From: Monarcha castaneiventris obscurior
Lineage: Eukaryota > Chordata > Aves > Passeriformes > Monarchidae
Assembly (NCBI GenBank): GCA_026261815.1
Contig: JAMPIT010000059.1
Location: 19,578,001-19,642,000, forward strand
Length of the DNA: 64,000 bases
Direction: 5' to 3'
Numbering within the stretch: position 1 is the stretch's first letter; every line of letters begins with the position of its first letter. Below, one piece after another: positions 1-13,884 of this stretch. The notes below the pieces were generated by a model, which saw only the letters and a program-made list of their open reading frames with translations, had not been told where the DNA came from and did no database searches. The translations under genes and the position numbers were made by a program.

Positions 1-3000
1 TCATATTCTCAACATCCAGTTGCATGCAGAGGTCTAATAATTTCAAGCCACAGCACACGATTATCCTGCTAATGAAAATTTCTTTGGGCTTTCAGGTAGT
101 CTCATCACACCAAGAATCTCATTTGTATTCTTCCAGTCCCTCACCCCTTTTGCCACTCCTGCTTTAATGCTTCTTTCATCTATTTAATTATATGTGTATT
201 GGAATTACAAAAAAATCTTAACTGATCACAATACCCAATTGAATTCTCTTAGCTTTCATTTATGTTCCTAATATTTTTAGGCTACTGCTTATTATTTCTG
301 ATATGATGGGTGGTATTTAAATATGCCAAGTTTTCATGGGCTCTTGACTTTCATTTACCTGCAGTTTAATATTTAAATAAAACTTAAAGTGAATGCAGTT
401 TAAACAGTTTAAGGTCATATACACAAATAGCGATCTATCACATTACAGAAAATTGTTATTTCATCCATCAGCTTTCTTTACAATACTTTTCTTAAAAAAA
501 GACAGTGTTCTAAGTCACTAGGTACTAGAGTAAGCAATGTGCTTTACCTCAGCAAAGTGTGAGTTGAGACAAGTTGAGGTATTTTTATAAAGCTCCTCTA
601 TCACCATGTTATTTCTCCCTCTCAAATTAAAAAAGTCAATAGGAATTTTTGAGGAAATGTTTATTGAGCACAAATGCACAATGATCAGAAGCCATTAACT
701 TTCAAATGCCTAATTTTGTTTGTGTTGATTTTAAATTGCCACTGCCAATTCTATCTTGAGGATACTCCTTGCAATGAGATCCCAAGTAATTTAAAAAGAA
801 AACGAGGAATTACTTAAGCCCATATATTCTGAAGTCTTAGCTGCCTCTGAAAATCTTGGCCAATAGATCTAATATTTTGCATGATCTTCAGTTAGAGGAG
901 AGAAATTACCGGGACATTTATCCTTTCAACATAAGCTTTACCTTATTGTTCCCATTTCTTCCCATGATCTTTCTCATTCAAAGCAGAAAAAGTCTGGTTT
1001 TCTGTAAATTCTTTTATTCCCTTAATCATTTAAGGTTCATAGTTAAGAGTAGCTAATTCACAAGTATTACAATTCATACATAATATTCATTTTCTCCTTC
1101 TCAACAGAACTACTTTCAGTAGCAATTGTCTCAAAGCAGTCAGTCTTAAACCTCTCAAGTGAATAATATTAAACCAAATTCAAACATGAAAATACACCAA
1201 TAATTCAGCTTGGACTGAGAAAGTTGCCTTTACCTCAGTTGATTGAGTTGCTGAAATTGAGACCTGCATCACAACCATTGCCTCAAATGTCTTCAGGGTG
1301 ACAGACACAGTCTCTGAGGGCTGCAGGCACCTCCTCCTCCCACCACTGACCATTCACAGGGGCTTTCCACAGTGACTGGGTAAAGATAAACTTCTTAGGG
1401 AAAATCAGAAGGGACTGGCAACCCAACTGAAGTGAATTTAGACTTAAGGAGAGCACAGCCCTTCAAGAAAATACAGAAAGGGAGGATTTTTCCTCTTTCC
1501 TATTTGATTCAGTTGCAGGGAAAGGTATTAAGTAAATACTTGAAGTTGGAAAAAAATAATGTGTGGAAAAGCATAGTTGAGAGCATATTTTCTCTTAGAA
1601 ATAATACTTATTTTTATCCTATTACATCAAGAATCTTCTTACATAAAAAATTCTTTATTCCAGTTCTTGGTTTGACAAATTTTAGCTGAAGTAATAAGGT
1701 GCTTTCTAAACTTGGATTGATAGCCAAATCATTCAGAATGTACAAAGAAGATTTATGATTTTTGTTTTCTTAGATTCACCATCTGGCTCTGCTTAAGGTA
1801 CAATTTCACTACAGCATTTGAAATAAAGATGAGAATATTTATGCTGGAGTACAACGGGTGATGTGGGACAACTCTATCAAATATAAATTTGAAGGAACAT
1901 CCCCCCCTCTATTACTATTGTTTTGTTTTGTCGTCTTCTTTTAGGAGGCCAGTTGCAACTACTGATAACTATTTATTTTACAATAAAACAATGGATAAAG
2001 CCAGTAATTAGATGTTAAATATGTTAATGCTCACTGCACTGTATGATTCTTTTTTCATTTTCATGCCAATTCCAATCGAATAATGTGTTTTACTCCTTCA
2101 GAGTTTGTCTGTATGCATTCTGTTGCTGCAGGAGTAAGTTTGGACTTAGTACCTTCAGCATAACAGCATTTCTAGGGACATGATCCATTTTCCTTTCCCT
2201 GCTTGCTATACAAACTGGTGCCTTTGCTGTTACTTTCAGCAGTTTGGGCAGGTAAGCAGAGCAAAAGCTCTGGCTCTTCTAATGTTTACCATCACTGCAG
2301 CTTATCTATTGTCTGTGTTTCAGCGCTCTTTAAGATCAATCCTTGAGTTTTACCTCTTTGGCATTTGGCCTTAACCCTCCCAGTGTAGCTTTAAAGCCAT
2401 CTTCTCTTCCACACACACTTTGATATGTCTTACCTTGCTCACTTCTGGGCTTAAATTACACCATCATAATATCAAGAACAAGGTTTAAGAACTGCATATT
2501 CCATTTCAGATATTCAGCTTTTAGCCATGTTGCCAAGGGCTCCATCTTTTCATCTTTCAGGTCCAGTATCAGAAATAAAAATTCTGGAAATAAATATTTT
2601 TTTCTCCAGATTCATAAGTCCCCTCATGTCTCTCACCAGCAGTGAGATGGCAGAGCTACACAAGACTGTTCCTGCTTCCATTCTTGCTTTTTAGGAGGTA
2701 TGGGTGTTTATGGGCAAGGTGTGTCTGCCCAATTTTTTAGACTCTGAGACCTTTCAGCCTAAAATTATGTCAAAGTAGCTTGTCTGAGACACAGAGGGAT
2801 GTATCTGTCAGCACTTAAGCAAGAATAAATACACTGGGGTGCCTCTGGACTAGGAATGAACCAGAGAGCACTTAGAGCTTGATATAACTCAGCTTTCATC
2901 ATATCAACATTGTGCAACTGAAATTTTTCTGGTACCTCTTGAGACCCTACCAGTTTTACTTTCTCTGTGCTCATGACATCTTCTTCAGAAGAAGATCTGA

Positions 3001-6000
3001 GAGTGCTGGGAACAGCTGTTGAAATCCCCACTAAGGGCCAATGCATTGGCACACAGATGCATACTTTCTATTCTGTTTAAGCATCAACCGAAAAAAAGAA
3101 AGAAAGGTAAATATGGTGTAAGTTGTTGCATGCTCTAATATGATTCCTCTGTTGCATTGTGTCACTGCTGCTGTCAATATTAGGACAGAACAACAAAGAA
3201 AGACTTTGACTGCGTTTATAAATTTTTGGTGAGGATGAACCCCCACTGTTGCCAAGACAGTGTTTCCTGCGATAGACAGGAGAAGTCTTCCCCTCCACAT
3301 TCTTAAGACCAAAAAATACATCGCAAGTCCTAAGCTTCACAGCCTCCTTAGCATCCTGCCACCTCCCATCCCTTCTGAGCATGTTGTCACACAGGTTTCT
3401 CCACCAGCCCAGGACAGCTGTCCAGTTCTTTTATTCATGGTACAACAGTCTGAAGCAACTACAGTTGTCTGCTTGATGGCTCAGAGTTCCTGTTATCCTC
3501 TCAAGGATGACCTGCTGTCACTCATGTATTCAATAGCACTCCATCAAGCACTCTGCTGTCTCCTGTGCTGCAGCAAGAGTCAGCTCAGTCTTCCTTGTTA
3601 TCCTCCTCTCTTTGCAAGGAGACGATCCCTCTCCCGTGGGAGTGTTCTGTGAGAGCTCATGAGGGACACGCAGCCTCACTGTCTAGCCAGGGTGAGTGCC
3701 CATAATTCTTGGAGCTCCTAAGAAGCCACTGTGGACTCTGGGTGAGTCTTACAGGCTTGAATCTTATAATTTTATAAAAAAACCAAAAAAAATCCATTCT
3801 GTCTCTTTTATCCTACATGATGTCCAAATGCAGCTATAAAGCATTTTCTTAAGAAAACTCAGGCAATGTTAGCAGAGATATATAGTTCCACACTCTCCCT
3901 GCCTTCAATAATAATATAATCTGGAATACACTTCTCTGCTGGGAAGAATATTCAGGGAGACATGTAAGTCAAAATTTCTTCCCTGGCAGTAAATATGAAC
4001 TATATCAATGTCTGGTACTGAGAGCTGCCGGGCAGGCCTGTTCAGGGGCTTCTGAAAAATAATACTGCTTTGTCCTTTGTCAACAAGTAAGTTCTCCCTA
4101 ACTTTTCAAGGAGGGAAATGCCTCTTAGGGTGAGTGCACTTATCCATGGTCTGTCTTGCAGGCACTCTGAGAAGTCAAATAAACCAACCTCAGTTGTTTC
4201 AAACTGCTAGACCATGACTGGAAGATTTAGACAGCTGTCCTAATACCATTATTTCAACAGTGTTCCTCTGTGTATCCCAATCTAACAAGAAATGTCAGGC
4301 TTTATGTCCCAGATATCTGGTTTTATCTCTGGAAAGTTACTGATTTTTTCTGGTTAGAGAGCTTTTTCCCATTTCTTCTCTTCTTCAAAGCATTTTTTCC
4401 ACATTAAGGACAGAGCTCAGGCTATACTCTTGACCTTAGAAAAAGATTAGCTGTTGCTGTCCTATTTACAAAAAAATTCACACTGCACATCATAGTGTGT
4501 GAAAGAGTGCTTTTTGCCTACAAAAGGAAACTGGTTTCTTAGGGCCTTTGCCAAAAGTAACTTCCCCTTGGGGTTTCCCAAAAAATTTCCATTTCAAGAC
4601 CAGATAGATAGGGACCCATTCACTATTTTCTCAAGCTTTATAGACTCACTGAAGTATCTGGGAGCAATTCTGTGTCCAGAAGATCTTCCTGTAAGATTTT
4701 CTTCTAGGTATGTTTTCTTGGGTACTATGCATGGAAAACCAATGAAAGGAGGAAGAATGGATGCTTGTTTGCATCTTTTCCTGTAAATGTATATGTTTTA
4801 AGAAATACATCTCCAATAATTTCTCCTATACCTCTCCTTTCTGTAGTCTGATTGAATATGTAAATTCTGAAACAACAGTCTCTTACATGCCTAATTTAAG
4901 CTTCTGTGCAGCACATGGACAGAGAAGGAAGGGATGTCTTTAATGATAATGCCAAAATTAAAATAAGTAAATAAAAATACTAACAATTCTAAGGTGATGA
5001 CATAATAGTTTTCACACTGTGAGCACAGTGAAGGTGAAGGCAAAGAATTTGGAGGAACTGCTACAGTTCTGTTTTCATCAAACTGTTCAATTCCCATTTC
5101 CACAGAAGCCACGAGGAATTCTGCCATAAATATCGGCAGGGGCAGTGCCAGTCTTGCAGTGCTTACTGTGGACCTTGATCCTGGTGATGCCTATGTTTAG
5201 GAATGGGCATACTGGGCCTGTGCATGAAGTCAATCACCTGTGAGAATGTTTCCAGACAGACCATCAGGTTCTGATCCTACAAATATTCATGCTTGAACTT
5301 CACTTCAAACACAACAGTGGCCATATTTAATATGTTTTCTGTAGTTTCAAGGCCTCCTGGTGAAGGAGGCTATCACCTACACTGTGCTTTAAAATAAGGA
5401 CTGTACTTTCTTCCCTGGCTTATACTGTGATATGCAGGGTACTCAGGCAAAGTTAATCTTCCTAAGGGGAAATAAAAGCCAAGTTACTTTCTTATGCTTT
5501 GGACTAATTTATTTGTGTGTTGCTGCGTATTTAATTTTGGAAGAAATTATAATTTATTAAACATGCAAAGCCTGACAGAATAATTTTGCTGCTCCTGAGA
5601 GAGTATCTTAGGGTAATGATATTTCTAATAAACGGCTTATATATTTTTCATAATTTTAATGTCAAGCAAATTTTGAAAGAAGAGATTGAAATTACAAATA
5701 TTGGTAGACAATAATATCATATTCAAGAAAATGTGCCTGCTCAGCTGTGTAAAAGGATACATGCTGCCTTTAGCAAACCATTTCTGAGGCTTTTCAATTA
5801 AAGCTGTAAACTGGTAATGATGCCTGTCAATTGATGAAATAACCTATTTAATCTACAGATAGGAATTTTTTGGTGATTTTGATTGAACAAAATGTCTCTA
5901 AACAAGCAAATCACCTTATTTGTGGTTTTTTTACTCTTCAAGTCTTACCAGAGGTATTGGCATTATTAGCACCAAGCAGAAATATTTTCTTTGGGAATTT

Positions 6001-7229
6001 GACATATACCCCTTTCCACTCTTGCTTCCTTCTACAGAAGTTAACAAACACAGTGTTTATCATTCCATGCCCTAGATATTAAATACATGAATAACTCTAA
6101 TTAGAGACAGAAATAGCAGCTTTTATTCTTATTCTCACTGGTTTACATGAAATGAGGTGTCATAGGAGTGGTTCTCTAGGCTTTATGATCTTCTAAATGT
6201 ACTTGTTGTAGAGTGCCATTTTGTTCTTATTGCCTACTGCCTATGAAAGGCTTTCTCAATTTCATCCTGCCTAGTTTTTGAGAAACACTATCAAGGTATG
6301 AAGAGACTAACAATGAAAAGGAAATTAGTACCTGGAGGCAATTGCATCAGAAAAATATTATTCTGTTGTGACTACAAACAGTAGCAACAAATTTGAAAAT
6401 AGACTTTCAAATTAATTAGCATTTAAGGGAAATGGGTTTGGGATAGTTATCACACTGCTTTTAAGCAGCTATGTTTACAAGTACATCTCCACTTTCTATT
6501 CCTCGCTAGAGAAAAATAAGTAGACATTTCTAGTTTTAAATCTCTTCTATGTCCACACTTCTTGACAAATAAAGGCTCAGGAAAACAAAACAAAACAAAA
6601 CAAAAAACCCCAAAACAATAGCATTTCCCTGTTCCTCACAGGGTCCAGAACCTATTCTTCACAAAGGTAAAGTGCTCATTATTGATCATATATATGCATA
6701 GTAATAAGCGTACTCTTCTCCATCTCCCTTGCTTCTACTCTGCCAAAATCCTTTAGGACACATCATTGTGAGCCAGTGAGGCTATTCCAGCCCACTGCAG
6801 CTACAAATGGATGTAAAGAGTCTGGGTCTGGCACACTCTTCATCACCATCCATGCATCACATACCCTATTTCACATACCTTTTCTCTTTTTCCCTCTAAG
6901 CCTATGTCATGCTTTCCAAAGTGGCTGGTATAGGTAACCAGGGTCACAGAGGATGTGATGTGCCTCAACTTCTTGGGACTTCAAGGATTTCAAATAATCT
7001 GAACACCAGAAGTACTAAATCTTTTATTATATCCCATTTCCCCTTGAGCATTCCAACTCAGCAAAAAAAAAGAAATAAACAAATCATTCTTTATTGTCTT
7101 CTTCCTGCAAGGATAGTAATAGCTGTGAAGAGAAAAATAACAAAACTTGAGGCAGCTACACTGCTGCTATGATAAATGAGTAATCTTTGCACATTTGCAT
7201 CTACTTTCTTTAATATTTTTCACATACAG
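1..7229 (+). other. CDH12: CDH12 intron (3' part), upstream of the first visible exon
   Basis: AT-rich non-coding DNA that ends in a normal acceptor (pyrimidine-rich tract, then ACATACAG) at 7229. The last base of a split Arg codon is at 7230, so an upstream exon must exist outside the window. Short open frames here have no cadherin-like or other recognisable content. An (AAAAC)n stretch lies near 6583-6605, and a somewhat GC-richer block near 3240-3700 is unexplained. I recognise no CR1 or LTR in this part. Confidence 0.75.
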
Positions 7230-7366
7230 ATACTTCATCGATTGGAAGAATGATGTGGACAGCTACTTTACAATAGATGCTACTGAAGGAACCATTGCCA
7301 CTAATGAATTACTGGACAGAGAAAGCACAGCACAATACAATTTCTCTATAATTGCAAGTAAAGTTA
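7230..7366 (+). CDS. CDH12: CDH12 coding exon, C-terminal part of EC4
   Basis: This exon encodes the second half of the fourth extracellular cadherin repeat (EC4) of a type II classical cadherin, a single-pass calcium-dependent adhesion protein. Seen in sequence: acceptor AG at 7228-7229, donor GTAAGT at 7367, 137 bp. It starts with the third base of an Arg codon and ends with the first base of a Ser codon. The 45 full codons include [11 protein letters not shown] and LLDRE, the usual cadherin-repeat strand motifs, and an N-glycosylation sequon (NFS, codon at 7339). The 137-bp length followed by 122, 118 and 252 bp matches, as I recall it, the exon ladder of vertebrate type II cadherins. Residues such as [15 protein letters not shown] and SIIASKV match CDH12 as I remember it rather than CDH6, 7, 9, 10 or 18. 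The exon is intact, with no frameshift. Confidence 0.93.
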
Positions 7367-10300
7367 GTAAGTATGACACAAACTGAATTAATATGCTAAT
7401 GTGGTATTTTTCTCAGAATGTAATGCTCAGGTATAAATATAATGTGAAGACTGCTTGAATTGCCAAGAGTTTATTTAAGAAGGTTCAATAAATACCATTT
7501 TCCCAGACTCATTGTGAGCATAAGTGTGATGTTCAATCAGCCCTGTATAGTAAGGTTTTGCTAGCAGACCTTATGTAAACACAGTTCCCTCAGAAGCTGA
7601 AAACTATTTTTTCAGCATGGAGAACATGAGGACCTGTATGGATGCCTTCCAGTTCTGATTTCTGATTTTTTAATTCACTTCATAAGAAATTAGGTTAGTC
7701 AAATAACAGGCTTGTCAATGTGCTTTTTGAAGGCAGAAAAATTTAAAGAGTAATTTGATATTCAGATAAAAAGTGCACTAAAATTAAGTCAGGATTTAAT
7801 GTCCTAAATGAACTAATCTGTGCACTGCATCTCTGCTCGTCTCTGCCCAAAATTTTATGCCTAACATCTTCTTTTCTTTTCTTGTGTGATTTGAAGCAGA
7901 ATTATTTAATTTATTGTCTTTATGTCTTCTGCATAGCCTTTTTTTAATAAGTCCCTTCTTTCACTATGTTATGTACCTGCAACTTGCTTAATTTTCATCT
8001 GTCTGTGTGGCATTTCGCATTCATGGTCTTGTCAAACTGTAACTCTCATAGGTGTATCTCACTCTTTGAATATAAGTCTTTTAGTCACTTAGCAGTTGTG
8101 CAAAGACCACAAAATTATTTCTGTTGACATCAACAGGCTGTAGAAGAAGATCCTGCTGTATTTCTTATTCATTCTGTGCTGTTTATGTGTCAGAAAATTC
8201 AAGTTTCTGTAGCAAAGAACATGTTTTGCTCAATGTATTGCTTGGCTGAGTCTTCAAAAGTTAATACATGCTACTAACAGGAAGAGGGAGATTTGGGAAG
8301 CAGAGAAGGTATATATTTTTTCAGATAAAAAAAAAAAAATTCTCAGTTGTAGTTATCTCAAAAAGAACCACAGGCTCACTCATTGGAACCTGAAAGTATA
8401 AAGAGAACATCAGTTCTTTATTTTATCCATAGATTGGAAAAGACATACACTAACAGAGAAGCCTAAACTGTCAAAAGTGCTTGAGTTCATGGAGATACAA
8501 ATGCAGGTGTATATTCAGAGAAAATCCAGCAGAACTGTAATTTTTTCCAGAGAAACTGAAAGGCAGGTAGATGCAGAAAGAAGGTCTCATCATTGCCTGT
8601 GTTTCAGTAAAGCTTAACCGTTTAGACTCAGTGGTGGACAAAGGACATTTGAGATTTGTGAATTCTTTTCCTGCAGCAAGGAAGAAGTTTTAGTAAACTT
8701 GATTTAAATCTGTTTATTATTCCCAAGGGTAGTTAAAGATGTCTAAACCCCTGAATTTTATTTGTCTGTGCCATATATATATAAGAGTATCATATTTAAG
8801 TAGAGCTGTGTAGCAAGTAGTATATATTTTGAAATCCCCAATTTTATCAATTGTCATGTTAAGAATCTGCACCTAAACTATATGTGCTTCATTGCAGTAT
8901 ACCCCGAAATATTTATACATTGACGATTATCTACAGCATTAACAACAATTTCTGTATCTTTATTATACCAGTAACTGACAAAATTTGGGAGGATTTGAGG
9001 TGTAGTAATGCGTCAAAACATTATGTGCAGTTGTCTGACCAAGAGCATAGAAATAAAGGCTGAGGATTGAGGGATGACACACTGAACAAAACCAAAAAAT
9101 AATGGTTAGAGAGAGAAAAAAAAAAAAGAAGAAAAAGACTGAGGCGAAATTGCTCTATTTGAAGAATTACTGATATAAAAAATTGCTGTCCAGTGCTGAC
9201 ATAGAAACTGAAACTGTCATCCCTTGTCACAGAAAAAACACACTGTGCAGTGCCTTGACATACACATGACTATGTAAGGAAGGTGGCCCAGTATTGAAAT
9301 TAGCTGCATAAACTTCCTTCAGGAAAGGATAGACAATATTGTTATTGAAGTATTTTCACTTTCAGGTGACCTTATCTCTCTATAAGGGTATATATGTATA
9401 CATAATATATCCTTATTAAATAAGAATAAATAAGTAGACACATAATTGGTAGCAGTAAGAGTACGTTATTTAAAAATTTTATTGCTAAAATTTTATTTTC
9501 TCAGTGTGAGAGAATAACAACAACCTCTCCCACACTTTTTAGGCACATCTTAATGGTCATTCTGTAAACTTCCTTTTCTTAAATTGTTCCTAAATTGAGA
9601 TGTTTTTAAGCAGGAGGTGGATGATTGTTCTGCAGACGTGCTGATGATGAGACAAGTATGAAGGCAGCTGAAGGCAGAATGTCCCTTATCCATTCATAGA
9701 AATAAAGTTTGGGTTTTATATAGAACAAAATGCATGAGCAGGTGGAGGATGTTTCAGACTGTTTTCCCCCGTTTCACTTCCCAATTAGTCTGTACTTCTC
9801 TTCATTACCTGACTATATTTCATTGTAGATTGTTGTTTTCTTTCTTAATTCTTAGTATAAATCAACACCCTAGTAGGCTTCATGGTTGCTGTTTCTGAAC
9901 ATTTTTGATGCCACAGAACCTATCCAAACTAATACATTAAGCATGGCTTGCATTCATTTCAAGAGTACTCTCTTGCCCTTACTAATTCTCAGCACATACA
10001 TGTGAATTTTCCACAACCAGTAGTTGCCCCAGGCCAAAACTGTGCCAAGAGCATAATGGCATAAAATGAGAGCACAATGGCATAAAAAAATCACAGTCCA
10101 GTGTTCTAAAGGTTCCTCCATGAGCTGCCTAATTACCTAGTATGGAAGTGGTTTTTCCATCCTACAACAGACAAGATAGATAAAATGCATAAAATCTTAT
10201 TTCTGCTTTCCTGTCCTCAAAGCATAAATTAAGGGTAAGAATAAAGTAATAATCCTTCCTGTTCAAATCATCTTCCCAACTTACCTATATCTAGGCCCAA

Positions 10301-12449
10301 ATTTTGAGAATGTTAAAGAAAACTCGCCTTAAATCTCAAAATGGAATTAATCTTCTCCTACATATCATAACTGGGATTAAGGAATCACCAGTTCTCCTCA
10401 ATAGTCAGTATCTATTTTCTCAGATATCTTGGATTTTCACAAGATCATTATTCAAAGAATATTACATGCTTTCTACGGCTGTAACATCTTTGAACCATTA
10501 AGATGTTAACAAATTATGTTAATCAAGCAAAAAAAGGAAGCAGGATGGTCACTGTTTTACAGACAGGAAAAACAAAGGAGGATGAAGTAATTAAGTTGAT
10601 GAAATAAAGTTAATGAAGTTAATTAATTTTCCTAGATCTTACAGGCAGAATTGAAACATGAAATCGGCTTCTTAATTCCTATGCCCATGATTTAGCCAGT
10701 TTGTCTTCTCATCTGTGTAATCTGGGTTTAAAAGGCATAAGCAGATGTTTTTAGTGACTCACTCACAGATAGCAGCGTGTATGTCACTATTGTGTTCACA
10801 GGGTTCCAGAAGACTTGATTTTAAGAGAAACAGCAACCAAAAACCAGAGAAAATGGAGGTCAAGTCTGCCAAGTAGTATTTTAAATGCAATTCTTTATGC
10901 TTGTTCACATCAAGTATTACAGGTCTTTGTTATTATTTATCAATTCAAAGCTGTACACAATCTTCTTGCAGTCTTCATTTTTATACACAAGGAGTTAAAC
11001 TGATGTCAGTGCAAACCAGACAGAAAATCATATAAACAAAATGAAAACCAGAAATACGTCCATCTTAGGCTTTGGTAATTCTGTTTACTTTCATATTTGA
11101 CTTTTCCAGACCATTTATGCAAGGTAAAATTCTTCTTGGCTGAAGTACTTAGGAAGAAAATATTTTGGCCTCTAATATATCTTTCAAAGAACCACAGAGA
11201 AAAAAATCACAGACCATATGTGAGAAATAAATAAAAAGTATACTCATAGTCATGTATATTTCCAGAGCATGCTATCATGTGATTTTGAGGAGGGGCAAAA
11301 TATCAAATCCTTTGTTCATTTAAAAAATATAGGTCACATACTACATAAACTGTTTCAAAAAGTAGAAAAAAAGTCATTTATATAAGCTACTTCACAAAAA
11401 TAGGATCTAAAAGACTTCTTAAAGAAGCTGTCCTGTCTAACAGGAATTATCAAAATCAGCTATTTCCATGTACATGATGCATAAATTTTGAATACATTCA
11501 TTGTTTTATTGGAAGGCATAGTGAACATATTTCTAAAAGGAAATTAATGTCTATGCCTGTACTTTGGTGGTGATGCATTAACTACTAATGCGGTTGAAGA
11601 ATGTCTCCTGAACCCCTGTTACTCAGTGTTGTACCTTAAAATAAACACAGACAGAAAAAAAAAACCCCAAAAAAACTAAATCAAGACCTGAGTTACTTCG
11701 TGCTAGTTGATGTGTCCTTTCCATTGAGTACTGCTAGGTTTTAAGTCAGATTGTTTCTCCCAGTAGCTGTGTGAACTTGACCTGTTCAGGGATTTTCTGA
11801 TCTCTCCATAGAGGTCCTGCCCTCTACTGAATAAAATAACTTCTTAGTATTTTTTTTTTGTTTCTTTTTATAAAAAGGAACCAATTCAACTGTGAACAAG
11901 TGATCTAGATTTTTCCAGCTCTTAAGGCATCTAAAGAATCAGTACCTAAATCCTAGTTGCTAGAATAAACTGTCTTCATTTTTACTGCACAATGCCTTCC
12001 TCCACAGACATTCTGCAAGTACGGATGATGCTGAATTGGAAATGAACGAGGATTCAGAGTTATTATTACATATGTTCTCTATTAAATAAATATATTCATA
12101 GCTAGGGACTAAAAATATGTGGTTTGGGCAGTGAATTTTTGTGTTCTTCTGAATTCCAAGCTGTGTTTATAGCATGGTCAGTTTATCTACTACTTGAAAA
12201 TAGGTGAAATGAAGTTAATCTTGCAGCTAGTGCTGTGTAACTAGGAAATCATTGGGGAAAACCTTTGGTTTTGACAGAGATCTCCTGAAACTACTACTGC
12301 ATTTAGTAGTTCCTAAGAATAAGGAAGAAATCATGCAAATTTTTTACAATGACAACATGAAGAGGCTTTGCCCCTTGCTGTGTTAGTTATAAACAAAAGA
12401 AATGCCAAGGACCATACAAATTGCAAAGCAAGTGCCTAATGCAAATAAT
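7367..12449 (+). other. CDH12: CDH12 intron, unannotated portion
   Basis: First part of the 6,518-bp intron 7367-13884. It opens with a consensus GTAAGT donor. It is AT-rich with homopolymer A runs (for example about 8328-8338 and 9117-9126) and an imperfect 21-bp tandem duplication at 10048-10089. Reading through exon 7230-7366 into this intron reaches a TGA after six further codons. I see no other gene or recognisable mobile element in it. Confidence 0.7.
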
Positions 12450-12902
12450 TTGAAGGGTCCACTGAAGGCCATGAAGATGATTAGAGGGCTGAAACATGTC
12501 TCCTCTGAAGACAGGCTGAGAGAATTTACAGCCTAGAGAAGAGAATGCTCTGGGATGACCTAATTGTGGCCTTCCAGTACCTGAAGGGAGCCTACAAGAA
12601 AGCCGGCATTTGACAGCAGCAGGTAGTGACAGGACAAGGAGGGATGGCTTCAAACTGAAAGACAGCAGATTTGGATTGGATATAAGAAATAAATTCTTTA
12701 CAGTCAGGGTGCTGAGGCACTGGAACGTGTTGCCCAGAGGAGTTGTGGGCACCCCATCCCTGGAAGCGTTCAAGGCCAAGTTGGAAGGAGCTTTGAGCAA
12801 TCTGGTCTAGTGGAAGGTGTCTCTGCATGTGGCAGGGGGCTTGGAATGAGATGATCTTTAAAGTTCCTTCCCACCCAAGCCATTCTATGATTCTATGATT
12901 TA
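12450..12902 (+). mobile_element. CR1 LINE 3' fragment, sense to CDH12
   Basis: A 5'-truncated CR1 retrotransposon in the same orientation as the host gene. Recognised by the typical CR1 3' region: GAGGGCTG..ACATGTCTCC near 12485, AGGACAAGG near 12632, CTGAGGCACTGGAACGTG near 12711, and CTTTGAGCAATCTGGTCTAG near 12791. It closes with the diagnostic tandem tail of ATTCTATG units at 12882-12900. Only the 3' non-coding region and the end of ORF2 survive; short open frames on either strand are by-products. The left end is approximate. It lies in the intron before exon 13885. Confidence 0.93.
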
Positions 12903-13884
12903 TTCCTGAGGATTCAAGACAAGTCCACTTGTACTTAAACATGGTTCCATGTTGTCATTCCTACAACATCCTGATGTATAGCATAGATTTCTTGAGCACT
13001 GTTTCTGCCACTCATCTTAAGTGAAAAAGGATAGAAATAACTATATTTTTCACTCACAAGCTATACTATTTTTCATTTTTCCTGCTATATGCAGGAGGTT
13101 TCAGCATAAAGTAAAAGATAATATTGTCTGCTTTGTATTGAAATAGTGTCTCTGTTTTTGTCAGACATTGCGTTTGCAAATAAACTTGTTTTTAAAATAG
13201 ATCTAGTGACTGATGAAGATCATCTGTAGAGAATGGAGAGTGGAAAGAAACATGATATATACTGTTGTTTAACATTTCTTTTGCACAAAAGTATTTGCTG
13301 CCTGCAAACACTTTTGCAGTTAAAGAAACACCTTTTCCAACATCTCCAAATACTTGAATCCTAGCTGCGCATGTTTCACAGCTAAATTTAACATGCACTC
13401 TGGCTGGCTTTCAGCAAGAATTTTTTCATATCTTTCTGTCTTGCTTCTAAGTTGGTATACTCTTCATGCCTCCTTAATATCCTGAAGATGTAAACAATGA
13501 CTAGAAAATAAATATTGATTTTCTGCATTTAGTTGTGGAAAACAAAATTCAGTTTTAATTGTTGGAAGTGTTTTCCACAGGCTTAATGAAAAGTGATCTG
13601 AGAAAAGTTTGCATCTTTAATAACATGTACAACTTCACTTTTTTTCCTTTTATGCTCTGATAAACATAATCACACTGACTGTTTCCTTAACCCATGAAGA
13701 GTAATGGATCAAAGTCTGCTAGAAATTTATAGGTTTGATTCTATTCTCTTCTTAGTTCAAATCAAAAATAAATGGAAGTCAAGGGCTTTTGAGAGTCACA
13801 GTACTGAGATCACAAGTTTATGACAGATTTTGGAGACTGGTGATGACAACAAACATAACACTTTTCTTCTGAAATTATTTATAG
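12903..13884 (+). other. CDH12: CDH12 intron, portion next to exon 13885
   Basis: AT-rich intronic sequence between the CR1 tail and the acceptor TTATAG at 13884. No recognisable gene or repeat was seen in it. Confidence 0.7.

Noticed and set aside
12387..12942. 137- and 116-codon minus-strand frames
   Set aside because: They are antisense readings of the CR1 3' region, which is non-coding in that direction.
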